Part shown: positions 52,999 to 63,657 of the stretch, in pieces
Layout: the number at the start of each line of letters is the position of its first letter
Position numbering within the stretch: the stretch's first letter is position 1
Source of the DNA: Mycobacterium saskatchewanense
Lineage (GTDB): Bacteria > Actinomycetota > Actinomycetes > Mycobacteriales > Mycobacteriaceae
Reading direction: 5' to 3'
Length of the DNA stretch: 64,000 bases
NCBI RefSeq assembly: GCF_010729105.1
Contig: NZ_AP022573.1
Coordinates: forward strand, 4,712,001 to 4,776,000
Notes under the pieces: model-generated
The model's input: the letters and a program-made list of their open reading frames with translations, nothing else
The model's database searches: none
What the model was told of the DNA's origin: nothing
Translations under genes and position numbers: made by a program

Positions 52999-53435
52999 CC
53001 ATCAAGCTGCACGACCTCAAGCCCGCTCCCGGATCCAAGACGGCTCGCACCCGCGTCGGTCGCGGTGAGGGCTCGAAGGGTAAGTCGGCCGGCCGCGGTA
53101 CCAAGGGAACCAAGGCCCGCAAGAACGTGCCGGCCACCTTCGAGGGTGGGCAGATGCCGATCCACATGCGGCTGCCCAAACTCAAGGGCTTCCGCAACCG
53201 GTTCCGCACCGAGTACGCGGTCGTCAACGTCGGTGACATCAACCGGCTGTTCCCCGAGGGCGGTTCGGTCGGCGTCGACGAACTGGTGGCCAAGGGCGCG
53301 GTCCGCAAGAACTCGCTGGTCAAGGTTCTCGGCGACGGCAAGCTGAGCGTGAAGGTCGACCTGTCGGCGCACAAGTTCAGCGGCAGCGCGCGCGAGAAGA
53401 TCACCGCGGCGGGCGGGTCGGTCACCGAGCTGTAG
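52995..53435 (+). CDS. rplO: 50S ribosomal protein uL15
   Basis: This 146-residue protein has [20 protein letters not shown] and [20 protein letters not shown]. It is the last ribosomal gene here; secY is displaced further right, as in M. tuberculosis. Its stop abuts the stop of the convergent oxidoreductase with no base between, so no hairpin terminator fits there. Confidence 0.97.
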   Translation: MTIKLHDLKPAPGSKTARTRVGRGEGSKGKSAGRGTKGTKARKNVPATFEGGQMPIHMRLPKLKGFRNRFRTEYAVVNVGDINRLFPEGGSVGVDELVAKGAVRKNSLVKVLGDGKLSVKVDLSAHKFSGSAREKITAAGGSVTEL

Positions 53436-54365
53436 TCAGCTCAGCTGCGGAATGACTTCCGCGGCAAGGCGTTCCATCTGGTCGCGGTTCTCCGCCACGT
53501 CCACCCCGACGGGATTGAGCAGCAGGTACTCGGCCCCCGCGTCGATGACCTCGCGCAGCCCGCGGGCGACGTCGCCCGGCGTGCCGGAGACCGGCACCGC
53601 CTCGACGCCGGGGATCGCGTCGGCGTAGATGCGGTGCAGCCCTTCCACCACGCGCTCCCGGGCGCGGGCCGCGTCGTCGTCGACCATCAGGTAAACCCTT
53701 TTGCCGATAGTGAAGTGCGCCGGGTCTTTCCGTTGTTCGTCGAGCTCGCGGCGGACGATGGTGACCGCCCCCGCGAAGTGCTCCGTCGTCGACGAGCCCG
53801 CTCCCAGGAACGAGTCGCCGAGGCGCACGGCCCTGGCTAACGCCTTCGGGGCGAGGCCGCCGAACCAGATCGGCGGGTGCGGCCGCTGCACCGGCTTCGG
53901 GTTGGAAGGCAGGCCGTCGACGTCGCGGAACCGGCCGTGGAAGGTGACCCTGGGCTCGTCCGACCACGCGGCTTTCATCAGCTCGAGGCCCTCGGTGAAG
54001 TACGAGATGAAGTGGTCCTTGTCCACCCCGAACGCGGCGAACTGGCGGCCGCCACCGCCGGGTGCCACGCCGACGTCGAGTCGGCCGTGGCTCAACCGGT
54101 CGACGGCGGTAATGGACTGGGCCAGCTGCAGCGGCTCGTGCAGGGACGTCACCAGGACGGCGACGCCGAGGCGGAGTCGCTCGGTGCCGGCCGCGCACCA
54201 CGCCAGCAGCTCCAGTGGCGCCAGCAGCGGCGCTTCTCCGATGGTCTGCTCGAGCACCCAGCCGCCCTCGAACCCGAGCTCCTCGGCCCGGCTGAGGAAG
54301 GAACGAAGCCCGGCGGCGTCGAAGCTGTCATAGTCCAATTGGGGAATGGCGATCGAATACCTCAC
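53436..54365 (-). CDS. Luciferase-like (LLM class) flavin/F420 oxidoreductase
   Basis: This 309-residue TIM-barrel protein has FLSRAEELGFEGGWVLEQ, ERLRLGVAVLVTSLHEPLQL and GRLDVGVAPGGGGRQFAAFG, typical of the bacterial luciferase-like superfamily. In mycobacteria most members use coenzyme F420. The substrate is unknown. It is convergent with rplO and divergent from sppA (34 bp), so the two starts share a short promoter region. It is not in the M. tuberculosis gene order that I recall here. Confidence 0.85.
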   Translation of the reverse strand: MRYSIAIPQLDYDSFDAAGLRSFLSRAEELGFEGGWVLEQTIGEAPLLAPLELLAWCAAGTERLRLGVAVLVTSLHEPLQLAQSITAVDRLSHGRLDVGVAPGGGGRQFAAFGVDKDHFISYFTEGLELMKAAWSDEPRVTFHGRFRDVDGLPSNPKPVQRPHPPIWFGGLAPKALARAVRLGDSFLGAGSSTTEHFAGAVTIVRRELDEQRKDPAHFTIGKRVYLMVDDDAARARERVVEGLHRIYADAIPGVEAVPVSGTPGDVARGLREVIDAGAEYLLLNPVGVDVAENRDQMERLAAEVIPQLS

Positions 54366-54399
54366 CTGGCCACCCTACGGGTCTGGGTAGGCTGCGGAT

Positions 54400-56172
54400 A
54401 TGTTCGCCTTCCTCCCCTCGATCCCCGGCGTCTCTGAGCTGCGCGCCGCGGCGAGCCGGGTCGACACCGCCCGCCACCGGGGCGTGCCCAACGGCTGCGT
54501 GCTCGAGTTCGACCTGCGCTCGGTGCCCCCGGAGACGACGGGTTTCGACCCGCTGGCGATCATCACGGGCGGTCGCCCGATGGCACTGCGCTACGTCGTC
54601 GGCGCGATCCACCGCGCCGCGGAGGATCCGCGGATTGCGGGGATGATCGCCCGCGTGCAGCTGGCCGCGTCGCCGCCGGCGGGCGTGCAAGAGCTGCGCG
54701 AGGCCATCGAGGCGTTCAGCGCCGTCAAGCCGTCGCTGGCCTGGGCCGAGACCTATCCGGGCACCATGTCCTACTACCTGGCCTCGGCATTCCGCGAGGT
54801 GTGGATGCAGCCCGCCGGAACGGTCGGGCTGATCGGGTTGGCCAGCAATGCGACGTTCCTGCGCGACGCGCTCGACAAGGCGGGCATAGAGCCGGATTTC
54901 GTCGCACGCGGTGAATACAAGTCGGCGGTAAACCTTTTCACCGAGCACGGCTTCACCGAGCCCCACCGCGAAGCCGTCACCCGGATGATCGAAAGCGTGC
55001 AGGAGCAGGTGTGGGCGGCGGTCTCCGAGTCGCGCAAGATCGACCCCGGCGCACTCGACGAGCTGGCCGACCGCGCGCCGCTCATGCGCGACGACGCCGT
55101 CGCCGCGAGCCTGATCGACCGGGTCGGATTCCGGGACGAGGCGTACGCGCGGATCGCGGAACTCGTTGGGGTGGAGGATTATTCCGAAGAGACGGGGCCG
55201 CCTCGGCTATACCTCACGCGCTACGCCGGCGCTGCGCGGCCGCGGCTCGCCCTGTCCGTGCCGCCGGTTCCCGGCCACCGCCCCCGACCGGCGTTCGCCG
55301 TGATCACCGTCCACGGCGCGATCGTGAACGGCCGTGGGGGGCCGCAATTGCTGCCCGTCGGCCAGTCGGCGGCCGGCGCCGACACCATCGCCGCGGCCGT
55401 CCGGGAGGCCGCCGCCGACGATTCGGTGGCCGCGATCGTGTTGCGGGTGGACAGCCCGGGCGGGTCGGTCACCGCGTCGGAGACGATCTGGCGCGAGGTG
55501 ACGCGGGCCCGCAAGCGCGGTAAGCCGGTGGTGGCGTCGATGGGCGCCGTCGCCGCCTCGGGCGGCTACTATGTCGCGATGGGCGCCGACGCGATCGTCG
55601 CCAACCCGGGAACCATCACCGGTTCCATCGGTGTGATCACTGGGAAGCTGGTGGTGCGCGAGCTGCTCGAACGGTTGGGTGTTTTCTCAGATACCGTGCG
55701 CACCAACGCCAATGCCGATGCCTGGTCCATCGACGCGCCGTTCACCCCGGAGCAGCGGGCCCGCCGCGAGGCTGAAGCGGACCTGTTCTACACCGACTTC
55801 GTGGAGCGGGTCGCCGAAGGCCGCAACATGACCGTGGATGCCGTGGATCGCGTTGCGCGGGGCCGGGTTTGGACCGGGGCCGACGCGCTGGAGCGGGGCT
55901 TGGTCGACGAACTCGGCGGCCTGAAGACTGCCGTGCGTCGGGCGAAGGTGCTGGCGGGCCTGGACGAGGACACCGAAGTCCGGCTGCTCAGCTATCCGGG
56001 CTCCTCGCTGTTGGACATGGTGCGCCCCCGCTCGTCGTCGCAACCGGCCGCCGCGTCGCTGCCGGACGCCTTGGCCGCGCTGCTGGGCCGCACGCTTGCC
56101 GGCGTGCTGGCCAACGTCGAGCAGACGATGGGCGGCGTCAACGCGCTGTGGCTGGGGACGCCGCGGCTTTAA
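54400..56172 (+). CDS. sppA: Signal peptide peptidase SppA, long (tandem-domain) form
   Basis: This 590-residue S49 peptidase has two related domains. The N-terminal one carries the general-base Lys174 in [12 protein letters not shown] and the C-terminal one the nucleophile Ser387 in [16 protein letters not shown], as in E. coli 67K SppA. I see no clear membrane anchor at the N-terminus. The enzyme degrades cleaved signal peptides. Its TAA overlaps the convergent methyltransferase stop within TTAA (56169-56172). Confidence 0.92.
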   Translation: MFAFLPSIPGVSELRAAASRVDTARHRGVPNGCVLEFDLRSVPPETTGFDPLAIITGGRPMALRYVVGAIHRAAEDPRIAGMIARVQLAASPPAGVQELREAIEAFSAVKPSLAWAETYPGTMSYYLASAFREVWMQPAGTVGLIGLASNATFLRDALDKAGIEPDFVARGEYKSAVNLFTEHGFTEPHREAVTRMIESVQEQVWAAVSESRKIDPGALDELADRAPLMRDDAVAASLIDRVGFRDEAYARIAELVGVEDYSEETGPPRLYLTRYAGAARPRLALSVPPVPGHRPRPAFAVITVHGAIVNGRGGPQLLPVGQSAAGADTIAAAVREAAADDSVAAIVLRVDSPGGSVTASETIWREVTRARKRGKPVVASMGAVAASGGYYVAMGADAIVANPGTITGSIGVITGKLVVRELLERLGVFSDTVRTNANADAWSIDAPFTPEQRARREAEADLFYTDFVERVAEGRNMTVDAVDRVARGRVWTGADALERGLVDELGGLKTAVRRAKVLAGLDEDTEVRLLSYPGSSLLDMVRPRSSSQPAAASLPDALAALLGRTLAGVLANVEQTMGGVNALWLGTPRL

Positions 56173-57080
56173 CGCAGCGTGCCGCTGATGAAGATGATCT
56201 CCCCCAGCGGGTCGTCGTTCTCCGGTGGAGGCACGGGGATCCCGCGGCGCTGGAACAACTCCGTGCGGGTGACGCCTTCGACGTCCCATCCCTTGTCGGT
56301 CAGGTAGTCGACGACGTGGTTGCGCTCCCCGGCGTAGACCAGCGACGCCATGTCGACGTCCATCCCCTGCTCGCGGAACGTTCCGGCCATCTCGCGAACG
56401 CGGTCGGCGTCGAAATCGATGATCCCGGGCACGAACTCGGTCGCGATCGTGCTGCCTGGCGCGCTGAGGGTGGTGATGTTGTCGAACAGCCGGTCCTGCG
56501 CCTCGGGCGGTAGGTAGATCAGCAGGCCTTCGGCCAGCCAGGCTGTCGGCGCGTCCGCGTCGATCCCCGCCGCCATCAGGGCGGCCGGCCAGTCGCCGCG
56601 CAAGTCCATGGGTATGGCGTGCCGGGTTGCTGTCGGCTCGGCCCCGATGCCGGCCAGGGTGGTCGTCTTGAACTCGATGACCCGCGGCTGGTCGATCTCG
56701 TACACCACCGTGCCGGCCGGCCACGGCAACCGGTAGGCGCGTGCGTCCAGCCCGGATGCCAGTATGAAGGCCTGGCGCACGCCGGTGGCGGTCGCGCTCG
56801 TGAAGTAGTCGTCGAAGTACCTGGTGCGCACCGCCATTCCGTCGACGATCGCCTGCATGCGCCCCGGTGACGAACCCTCGACCGCGTCGAGATCGAGCTC
56901 CCCGTCCATCATCTTGGTGAAGAAGTCCACCCCGACCGCGCGCACCAGCGGCTCGGCGAACGGGTCATCGATCAATCCGCGCGGATCCTTGGTCGCCATG
57001 GCGCGCCCGGCGGCGACCATCGTCGCCGTCACACCCACGCTGGACGCCAGATCCCATTCGTCGTCGTGAGTGCGTGACAT
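56169..57080 (-). CDS. TIGR00027-type SAM-dependent methyltransferase (copy 1)
   Basis: This 303-residue protein belongs to the expanded mycobacterial family of putative SAM-dependent methyltransferases. It has [41 protein letters not shown], and [18 protein letters not shown], which marks the SAM site. The C-terminus IIFISGTLR is the usual family ending. It is the last of three tandem paralogs (10 bp after copy 2). Substrates are unknown. Confidence 0.92.
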   Translation of the reverse strand: MSRTHDDEWDLASSVGVTATMVAAGRAMATKDPRGLIDDPFAEPLVRAVGVDFFTKMMDGELDLDAVEGSSPGRMQAIVDGMAVRTRYFDDYFTSATATGVRQAFILASGLDARAYRLPWPAGTVVYEIDQPRVIEFKTTTLAGIGAEPTATRHAIPMDLRGDWPAALMAAGIDADAPTAWLAEGLLIYLPPEAQDRLFDNITTLSAPGSTIATEFVPGIIDFDADRVREMAGTFREQGMDVDMASLVYAGERNHVVDYLTDKGWDVEGVTRTELFQRRGIPVPPPENDDPLGEIIFISGTLR

Positions 57081-57090
57081 GAGGAAAACC

Positions 57091-57996
57091 CTAGCCGAGG
57101 GTCGCGTCGACGTAGCTCAGGTCTCCGAACGCCGCCAACTCGTCCTCGGGGAACTCGAAGCCGTTGCGCGCATACAGCTCCCTGGCGGGGTGGGCCTCCA
57201 CCCGCCAGCCGTGGCCGGTGAGGTAGTCGACGACGACGCTGCGTTCACCCCGATAGAACAGCTCGGCCGCGTTGAGGTCGAAACCCGCGCGCTGCCAGCG
57301 CTCCGTGATGTGCCTGAGCCGCTCGTCGGAGAAGGCGTTCGGATCGGGCACGTGCTCGGTGGCGAGCCGGCTGCCCGGCGCGCTGAGCGCGGTGATGTTG
57401 TCGAACAGGCGGTCCTGCGCCTCGGGCGGTAAGTAGGGCAGCAGCCCTTCGGCGCTCCATGCGGTCGGCCGGGTCACGTCGAAGCCGTTGGCGCGCAAGG
57501 CCGTCGGCCAGTCGTCGCGCAGGTCGATGCCAATCGGACGGCGCTCGGCGGTGGGAGCGGCGCCCAGTCCGGCCAGGGTGGTCGTCTTGAATTCGATCAC
57601 CCGCGGCTGGTCGACCTCGAAAACCACCGTGCCGGCCGGCCACCGCAGCCGGTAGGCCCTGGTGTCGAGCCCCGACGCCAGGATCACCGCCTGGCGTACG
57701 CCGGCATCCGTGGCGCCGGTAAAGAAGTCGTCGAAAAACCTTGTCCGAACCGTCATCTGCTCGATCCGCGTCCTGCGATTCAGCAGCGGGTCGTCCCCGA
57801 AATCGAACTCCCCGTCGATGATGCGGACGAAGGGATCGAGCCCGACGGCACGGACCAGGGGGTCGGCCAGGGGGTCGTCCAGCAGCGCGTCGGGTCCTTG
57901 CGACGCCAGCGCCCGGGACGCCGCCACCATGGTCGCGGTCGCGCCGACGCTCGACGCCAGGTCCCAGCTGTCGCCTTCCGCGCGTCCCTCACTCAT
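57091..57996 (-). CDS. TIGR00027-type SAM-dependent methyltransferase (copy 2)
   Basis: This 301-residue paralog has [53 protein letters not shown] and LSYVDATLG at the end. Its start overlaps the stop of copy 3 by 8 nt, so the tandem genes are co-translated. Confidence 0.92.
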   Translation of the reverse strand: MSEGRAEGDSWDLASSVGATATMVAASRALASQGPDALLDDPLADPLVRAVGLDPFVRIIDGEFDFGDDPLLNRRTRIEQMTVRTRFFDDFFTGATDAGVRQAVILASGLDTRAYRLRWPAGTVVFEVDQPRVIEFKTTTLAGLGAAPTAERRPIGIDLRDDWPTALRANGFDVTRPTAWSAEGLLPYLPPEAQDRLFDNITALSAPGSRLATEHVPDPNAFSDERLRHITERWQRAGFDLNAAELFYRGERSVVVDYLTGHGWRVEAHPARELYARNGFEFPEDELAAFGDLSYVDATLG

Positions 57997-58939
57997 GAGT
58001 GCCGCTCACGTAGAGCACGTCGCCCATGCGCATGTCGTCATCCTCCAGGGGAGCCAGCCCGTTGGCGGCGAACAGCTCGGAGATGCTGCTGCCGCTCAGC
58101 ACCCAGCCGTGGTCCCGCAGGTAGGTGGCCGCCTCGTTGCGATCACCGAAATAGACCAGACCCGCCATGTCGAGGTCGAAACCGTGCGCCCGCCAGCGTT
58201 CGGCGATGGCCCGCATGCGCTCCTTCATCCTCTCCTCGTCGCCGGGACCGGGCGTGGGCGCGCTTTCGGTGGCAAGGCGGCTGCCCGCCGCGCTGAGTTC
58301 GGTGATGGTGTCCAACAGGCGGTCCTGCGCCTCGGGCGGCAGGTACCCGAGCAGCCCCTCGGCGCTCCAGGCGGTGGGCTGGGCCGGATCGAATCCGGCG
58401 GTGCGCAGCGCGGTGGGCCAGTCGTCGCGCAGGTCGACGGCGGCCACCCGACGGTCGGCGGTGGGCGTGGCGCCCAGCCTGGCCAGGGTGCGGGACTTGA
58501 ACTCGATGACCTCGGGCTGGTCGACCTCGTAGACCACCGTGCCGGCGGGCCACGGCAACCGGTACGCGCGGGAATCCAGGCCCGAGGCCAGGATCACCAC
58601 CTGCCTGATGCCGGACTGCGTTGCGGCCAGGAAGAAGTCGTCGAAGAACTTGGTGCGCACCGCCATGTTGTCGGCCATGCGGGACATGGCGCCGGGCGAT
58701 CCGCTGGCGCCGTCGTGGACGTCGTTCAGTTCGGTCGGGTCCAGCTCACCGCTGGCCAGCCGGGCGAGGAGGTCGACACCGACCGCCCGCACCAGCGGCT
58801 CGGCGAACGGGTCGTCGATCAGCGGGCGCTCGGCCCGCGTCGCCATCGCGCGGGCGGCGGCCACCATGGTCGCCGTGGCGCCGACGCTAGACGCCAGGTC
58901 CCAGGTGTCGCCCTCGTACCGGGAGCCGGTCGAAGTCAT
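57989..58939 (-). CDS. TIGR00027-type SAM-dependent methyltransferase (copy 3)
   Basis: This 316-residue paralog is the first gene of the tandem set. It has [53 protein letters not shown] and VLYVSGTHE at the end. M. tuberculosis has two such genes at the corresponding place (Rv0725c-Rv0726c), so there is one more here. The 67-bp upstream gap includes an AT-rich patch near 58970 that may hold the promoter. Confidence 0.92.
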   Translation of the reverse strand: MTSTGSRYEGDTWDLASSVGATATMVAAARAMATRAERPLIDDPFAEPLVRAVGVDLLARLASGELDPTELNDVHDGASGSPGAMSRMADNMAVRTKFFDDFFLAATQSGIRQVVILASGLDSRAYRLPWPAGTVVYEVDQPEVIEFKSRTLARLGATPTADRRVAAVDLRDDWPTALRTAGFDPAQPTAWSAEGLLGYLPPEAQDRLLDTITELSAAGSRLATESAPTPGPGDEERMKERMRAIAERWRAHGFDLDMAGLVYFGDRNEAATYLRDHGWVLSGSSISELFAANGLAPLEDDDMRMGDVLYVSGTHE

Positions 58940-59006
58940 GTTTTCCCCTGTCGGAAGAGTCCGATACTTAGCCGATATAACAAGCCTCCTCCACTGTACG
59001 CGGCAG

Positions 59007-59942
59007 TCAGCGGTCGGCGCGCTCGACGGTGACCGGAAAGTCCAGCCATGTGTCGACGTCGAACTCGTCGCCCACCGCGCGGATCGTCGCGCCGCCGTGA
59101 CCGGGGTAATGCGCGGGTATCACCGCGGCCCGGGACCGCGCGGCCTGCGTGAAGATCCGGCCGCGGGTCACCGCGGCGGCCGGCGCGTCCAGGTCGAAGG
59201 CGCAGGCGTCGGCGGGCCGGCGCAGCTGCACCGGGCTGTGCGTGAGGTCGCCGACGAACACTGCCGGCTCTCCCGCATCGAGCCACAGCACCGACGAGCC
59301 CGGCGTATGTCCGGGCGCGGGCCGCAGCCGCAGCGACGGGCTGAGCTGGTAGTCGTCGGACCACCGCACGAGCTGTCCCGCCTCCACCACCGGTAACACG
59401 CTGTCCTCGAACACGATCCGATTGCCGCGCTGCTGCATTTCCTCCTCTTCGGAGCGCGGCGACTGCCGCTGCGCGGGTCCGCCCGGCTCGAAGTGGTGAT
59501 AGTCCGCGGCCGGCACCACGTATCGGGCGTTGGGAAAGGTCGGCACCCACCGCCCGTCGTCCAGCATGGTGTTCCACCCGACGTGGTCGGAGTGGATGTG
59601 GGTGTTGACCACCACGTCCACCGCGGCGGGATCGACGCCGGCCGACTTCAGCGCCGTTAGGAATCCAGTGTTCAGGTGATCCAGCGGCGGCATGTGCGGG
59701 CGGTCCCGGTCGTTGCCGACACCGGTGTCCACGACGACCGTCAGCCCGTCGGCCTCGATGACCCAGCTCTGGATCGCGATGTGCCACTGGTCGGCGTCCG
59801 GGTCGAAGAAATCCGGCACCAGCAGATCGGCGTTGTCCCGCCACCCCGACGCCGGGGTGTGCGGGAAAAACCTTGCGCCCAAGGAGAATCGGAGCTCGGG
59901 GACCCGCGCCACGCTCGCGCGGCCGAACCGGACGCGGCGCAT
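59007..59942 (-). CDS. Metallo-beta-lactamase-fold hydrolase
   Basis: This 311-residue protein has the MBL zinc motif [11 protein letters not shown], a later [11 protein letters not shown] and FVGDLTHSP, and a final PAHYPGHGG. That set is typical of lactonase or hydrolase members that act on small esters or lactones. ATG 59942 ([11 protein letters not shown]) shares one base with the stop of the aldolase gene. The open frame continues upstream within the aldolase and is not used. With the sugar-acid genes upstream, a lactonase role is plausible. Confidence 0.85.
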   Translation of the reverse strand: MRRVRFGRASVARVPELRFSLGARFFPHTPASGWRDNADLLVPDFFDPDADQWHIAIQSWVIEADGLTVVVDTGVGNDRDRPHMPPLDHLNTGFLTALKSAGVDPAAVDVVVNTHIHSDHVGWNTMLDDGRWVPTFPNARYVVPAADYHHFEPGGPAQRQSPRSEEEEMQQRGNRIVFEDSVLPVVEAGQLVRWSDDYQLSPSLRLRPAPGHTPGSSVLWLDAGEPAVFVGDLTHSPVQLRRPADACAFDLDAPAAAVTRGRIFTQAARSRAAVIPAHYPGHGGATIRAVGDEFDVDTWLDFPVTVERADR

Positions 59943-60604
59943 CACGTGTTGGCGCGCAGGTAGGCGTACACGCTGGCGAAGTTGCGGTTGACATCCTCTG
60001 GGATCGCCACCGGCCCGCCGAGGGCTCTTGCGCCCCAGACGATTTGGGCCGTGCGCTCGACCAGGGCGGTGATGTGCAGCGCCTTGTCGGGACGGGGCCC
60101 GACAGCCACCATGCCGTGGTTCGCGATCAGGGCGGCGCCGCGGCCCTCGAGCGCTCGCACCGCATTGGCGCCGACCTCGGGAGTGCCGGACGCCGCGTAC
60201 TCCGTGCACCGGACGTCGCCGCCACAGTAGACAGCGAACTCGTCGATGCAGGCGGGGATCGGCTGATGCGCGATGGCGAACATGGTCGCCCACACGGGAT
60301 GGCTGTGGATGACGCTGCCGATGTCCGCGAAGGCCCGGTAGCACGCCAGGTGCAGCTGCATCTCCGACGACGGCGAACGCCCGTCGGCGGCCCGCAGCAC
60401 GGCGCCGTCTTCGTCGACGAGCACCAGGTCGTCGAGCCGCATGTCGCGGTAGTCCACCGACGACGGCGTGATGACGATGTTTCCGTCGGGGCGGCGCGCC
60501 GAGATGTTGCCGGCGGTTCCCTCGACCAGGCCGCGGCGCAGCATGTCCTTGGCCGCGTCGAGCACCGCGTTCTCGGCGTCGGCGACGGATTTGACGACTG
60601 TCAT
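59942..60604 (-). CDS. fucA: Class II aldolase (fuculose-1-phosphate aldolase type)
   Basis: This 220-residue protein has EGTAGNISARRPDGNIVITPS, SSEMQLHLACYRAF and the zinc-site HSHPVWATMFA, with IANHGMVAVG further on. It corresponds in position to fucA (Rv0727c). ATG 60604 (MTVVKSVADAEN) overlaps the serA2 stop by 4 nt. It should cleave a phosphorylated sugar or sugar acid made by the kinase nearby. Confidence 0.9.
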   Translation of the reverse strand: MTVVKSVADAENAVLDAAKDMLRRGLVEGTAGNISARRPDGNIVITPSSVDYRDMRLDDLVLVDEDGAVLRAADGRSPSSEMQLHLACYRAFADIGSVIHSHPVWATMFAIAHQPIPACIDEFAVYCGGDVRCTEYAASGTPEVGANAVRALEGRGAALIANHGMVAVGPRPDKALHITALVERTAQIVWGARALGGPVAIPEDVNRNFASVYAYLRANT

Positions 60605-61587
60605 GGCCCCAGCACCTCCGGGTTGACGATGTGGGTGGGTGCCCGCCCGCACAGCAGGGCTTCCAGGTCGTCGGCCACCATCTGGGCCTGCCGCGCCTCG
60701 GTGTCCCAGGTCGCACCGCCGATGTGCGGCGTCAAAACCACGTTGGGCATGCCCACCAGCGGGTGATCGGTCGGCAACCATTCGCCGGCGAAGTGGTCCA
60801 GCCCGGCGGCGCCCACTTTGCCGGAACGCAGCGCGTCGACCAGCGCGTCGGTGTCATGCAGCTGCGCGCGGGCGGTGTTGAGGAAGACCACGCCGTCGCG
60901 CATGGCCGCGAACTCCTTCGGACCGATCATTCCGGTGGTGTCACCGGTGACCGGCGCGTGCAGCGACACGATGTCGGCCTCGCCCAGCAGTTCGGGGAGG
61001 TCGTGTTGCGCCTCGTCGTTGTAGGGGTCGTACGCGATGACCCGCAGGCCCAGCCCGGCGAGCCGCCACCGCGTGGCGCGGCCGACCGCGCCCAGGCCCA
61101 CCAGCCCGGCGGTGCGTCCCGCGATTTCCCAGCCGCGGAACCGCTGATACGGGATGCTGCCGTCGCGAAACATGTTGCCACTGCGGACATCCGCGTCGGC
61201 GGTCAGTAGGTGGCGGGTCACCGCGAGCAGCAGTGCCACGGTCAGCTCGGCGACGCCGTCGGCGTTGCGTCCCGGGGTGTTCAGCACGGGGATCCCGGCC
61301 GCGGTGGCCCCGGCGATGTCGACGTTGTTGGGGTCGCCGCGGGTCGAGGCGATCGCGCGCAACGGCAGGTCGAAGACCGGGCCGCGCATCGAATCACTTT
61401 CCACCACAACCACATCCGCGCCCTCGGAGCCGATCCGCTCGGCCAGCTGCTCGGCGCTGTAGATCCGCAGCGGGGTCTGCTCGATCCACGGGTCGTACAC
61501 CACGTCGGCGAGCTGCCGGAGCTTGGCGAATCCCGGTCCGCGAAGCGGCGCGGTCACCAGGGCGCGTGATCTACTCACGAGTGCCAA
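60601..61587 (-). CDS. serA2: D-3-phosphoglycerate dehydrogenase-like 2-hydroxyacid dehydrogenase
   Basis: This 328-residue NAD-dependent enzyme has GLVGLGAVGRATRWRLAGLG as the Rossmann motif, FLNTARAQLHDTDALVDAL and VLTPHIGGATWDTEARQ with the catalytic His. It matches serA2 (Rv0728c) by place. It lacks the ACT domain of full-length SerA. ATG 61587 or GTG 61578 (SRSRALV) may be the start. It is divergent from the kinase gene by 12 bp. Confidence 0.9.
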   Translation of the reverse strand: MALVSRSRALVTAPLRGPGFAKLRQLADVVYDPWIEQTPLRIYSAEQLAERIGSEGADVVVVESDSMRGPVFDLPLRAIASTRGDPNNVDIAGATAAGIPVLNTPGRNADGVAELTVALLLAVTRHLLTADADVRSGNMFRDGSIPYQRFRGWEIAGRTAGLVGLGAVGRATRWRLAGLGLRVIAYDPYNDEAQHDLPELLGEADIVSLHAPVTGDTTGMIGPKEFAAMRDGVVFLNTARAQLHDTDALVDALRSGKVGAAGLDHFAGEWLPTDHPLVGMPNVVLTPHIGGATWDTEARQAQMVADDLEALLCGRAPTHIVNPEVLGP

Positions 61588-61599
61588 TGCTGGCGTACG

Positions 61600-62982
61600 G
61601 TGACGCCCGTGTCACGCAGGAATGTCACAAGCGATGACGTCACAATCGGCATCGATGTGGGCAGCACCGCGGTCAAAGCGGTCGCCGCCGACGCCGACGG
61701 CCACGTGGCGGCGCGGGTGCGAATCCCGCACCGGCTACGGGTGCCGGCCCCCGATCGACTCGAGCACGACGCCGACGAGGCGTGGCGGCGCGGTCCGCTG
61801 GCCGCCCTGGACGAGCTGGGCCGCCCCGACGCGCGGGCGGTGGCCGTCTCGGCGATGGTGCCCTCGCTCACCGCCGTCGACGACGGTGGCAGGCCGATCA
61901 CGCCGGGCCTGCTCTACGGCGACGAACGCGGCCGGGTGCCCGGCGCGGCAGACCAGCCGCTGCCGGCGCTGGGGGAGACCACCGGATTCCTGCGGTGGAC
62001 GGCCGCGAAGGCGCCCGGTGCGGCCGGCTACTGGCCGGCGACCGCGGTGGCCAACTACGCCCTCGCGGGGGAGGCGGTGATCGACGTCGCCACCGCCGCG
62101 ACCGCGTTCCCGCTCTTCGACGGGACCGCCTGGAGCGAGGCGGCGTGCGGCGACTGCGGCGCGTCCGCCGACCGGATGCCCCGGGTGCAGAACATCGGGG
62201 CGGCGGTGGGGCCGGTGCACGCCACCGGCGCCGTGCTCGCCACGGGCGCCATCGACGCCCTGTGCGAGCAGATCGTGGCCGGTGCCGACCGCGACGGCGA
62301 CGTGCTGGTGCTGTGCGGCACCACGCTCATCGTGTGGACGACCATCGGCGAGGCGCGGCAGGTGCCCGGCCTGTGGACCATTCCGCACACCGCGCCTGGC
62401 AAGAGCCAGATCGGCGGCGCGAGCAACGCGGGCGGGCTCTTCCTGGGTTGGGTCGATCGGGTCGTGGCGGCGGCCGACCCGGTGGTGGTCGAACCCGGCG
62501 GCGTCCCGGTGTGGTCGCCCTACCTGCGCGGTGAGCGCACCCCGTTCCACGACCCGGATCGCCGCGGCGTGCTGGATGCCCTGGATCTCACCCAGGACGC
62601 CGCCGCGGTGCGCAGGGCGGCCTACGAGGCCTCGGGCTTCGTCGTCCGCCAGATCATCGAGCTGAGCGGGGCCCCGGCGTCGCGGATCGTCGCCGCCGGC
62701 GGCGGCACGCGAGTCGCGCCGTGGATGCAGGCCATCGCCGATGCCACCGGGCGGCCGGTGGAGGTATCGGCGGTACCGGAGGGGGCGGCGCTCGGCGCGG
62801 CGTTCCTCGCCCGCATCGCGGTCGGCCTGGAGACGACGATCGCCGACGCCGGCCGCTGGGCGCGCACCGAGCGCATCGTCGAGCCGGATCCCGCGTGGGC
62901 GGCCGCGGTCGAGGACCGCTACCGCAGGTTCCTGGAATTGGGGGGCCGAAGATCTAGCGCGATACCTCCGGCGGCGCTCTAG
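61600..62982 (+). CDS. xylB: FGGY-family carbohydrate kinase (xylulokinase-like)
   Basis: This 460-residue kinase has the N-terminal phosphate loop IGIDVGSTAVKAVAADADGH and the C-terminal GGGTRVAPWMQAIADATGRP with an adjacent VPEGAALGAAFLA. It corresponds to xylB (Rv0729). With the aldolase, dehydrogenase and MBL protein it forms a small sugar or sugar-acid pathway. GTG 61600 and GTG 61609 are both possible starts. Confidence 0.9.
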   Translation: MTPVSRRNVTSDDVTIGIDVGSTAVKAVAADADGHVAARVRIPHRLRVPAPDRLEHDADEAWRRGPLAALDELGRPDARAVAVSAMVPSLTAVDDGGRPITPGLLYGDERGRVPGAADQPLPALGETTGFLRWTAAKAPGAAGYWPATAVANYALAGEAVIDVATAATAFPLFDGTAWSEAACGDCGASADRMPRVQNIGAAVGPVHATGAVLATGAIDALCEQIVAGADRDGDVLVLCGTTLIVWTTIGEARQVPGLWTIPHTAPGKSQIGGASNAGGLFLGWVDRVVAAADPVVVEPGGVPVWSPYLRGERTPFHDPDRRGVLDALDLTQDAAAVRRAAYEASGFVVRQIIELSGAPASRIVAAGGGTRVAPWMQAIADATGRPVEVSAVPEGAALGAAFLARIAVGLETTIADAGRWARTERIVEPDPAWAAAVEDRYRRFLELGGRRSSAIPPAAL

Positions 62983-62991
62983 TCTGGTGCA

Positions 62992-63657
62992 ATGACCGAC
63001 CAAGATCGCAAGGCCGCCCGTCGCGAGATCGCCGACGCCCTGCTCAAAGCCCTGGAACGCCGGCACGAGATCGCCGACATCGTCGTGGAGTCGGACAATA
63101 AGGCGGCCGCGGTCGAAGCGATCGTCACGCTGCTCGACACGTCGCACGTGGCGGCCGAGGCGGTGATGGGCATGTCCTTCGACATGCTGACCAAAGATTC
63201 GCGGCGGAAGATCCTCGCCGAACTCGAAGACCTGAACAAGCAGTTGAGCTTCATGCTGGGGGAGCGCCCGGCCAGCTCGGGCGAAACCCTGGAGCTGCGG
63301 CCGTTCTCCGCCCAAGAGGACCGCGACATCTTCGCCGCCCGCACCGAGGAGATCAAGACGGCCGGCGACGGCTCGGGCGGTCCCGCCGGGAACCTCGACG
63401 ACGAGATCGGTGCGGCGCTGGCGCGCGTCGACGACGAGGAGGCCGCCTGGTTCGTCGCCATCGACTCGGGGCAGAAGGTCGGGATGGTGTTCGGCGAGCT
63501 GCTGAACGGCGAGGTCGACGTGCGCATCTGGATCCACCCCGAGCACCGCAAGCGGGGCTACGGCACCGCCGCGCTGCGCAAGTCGCGGTCCGAGATGGCG
63601 TGGTGCTTCCCCGCCGTGCCGATGGTGGTGCGGGCGCCCGCCGCCAATCCGGGTTAG
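62992..63657 (+). CDS. GNAT-family acetyltransferase-like protein (Rv0730-like)
   Basis: This 221-residue protein has a helical N-terminal region of about 85 residues (ADALLKALERRHEIADIV, KILAELEDLNKQLSFMLGE) that resembles the coiled helices of type II topoisomerase A subunits. A C-terminal GNAT domain follows with WFVAIDSGQKVGMVFGELL and the acetyl-CoA motif IHPEHRKRGYGTAALRKSR. The end is shortened compared with full GNAT folds. It corresponds by place to Rv0730. The stop lies at the left edge of a 55-bp tandem repeat. Confidence 0.8.
   Translation: MTDQDRKAARREIADALLKALERRHEIADIVVESDNKAAAVEAIVTLLDTSHVAAEAVMGMSFDMLTKDSRRKILAELEDLNKQLSFMLGERPASSGETLELRPFSAQEDRDIFAARTEEIKTAGDGSGGPAGNLDDEIGAALARVDDEEAAWFVAIDSGQKVGMVFGELLNGEVDVRIWIHPEHRKRGYGTAALRKSRSEMAWCFPAVPMVVRAPAANPG

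Noticed and set aside
61735..63546. A 603-codon minus-strand frame over the kinase and GNAT genes
   Set aside because: It has biased composition and no domain, and it is antisense to two well-supported genes.
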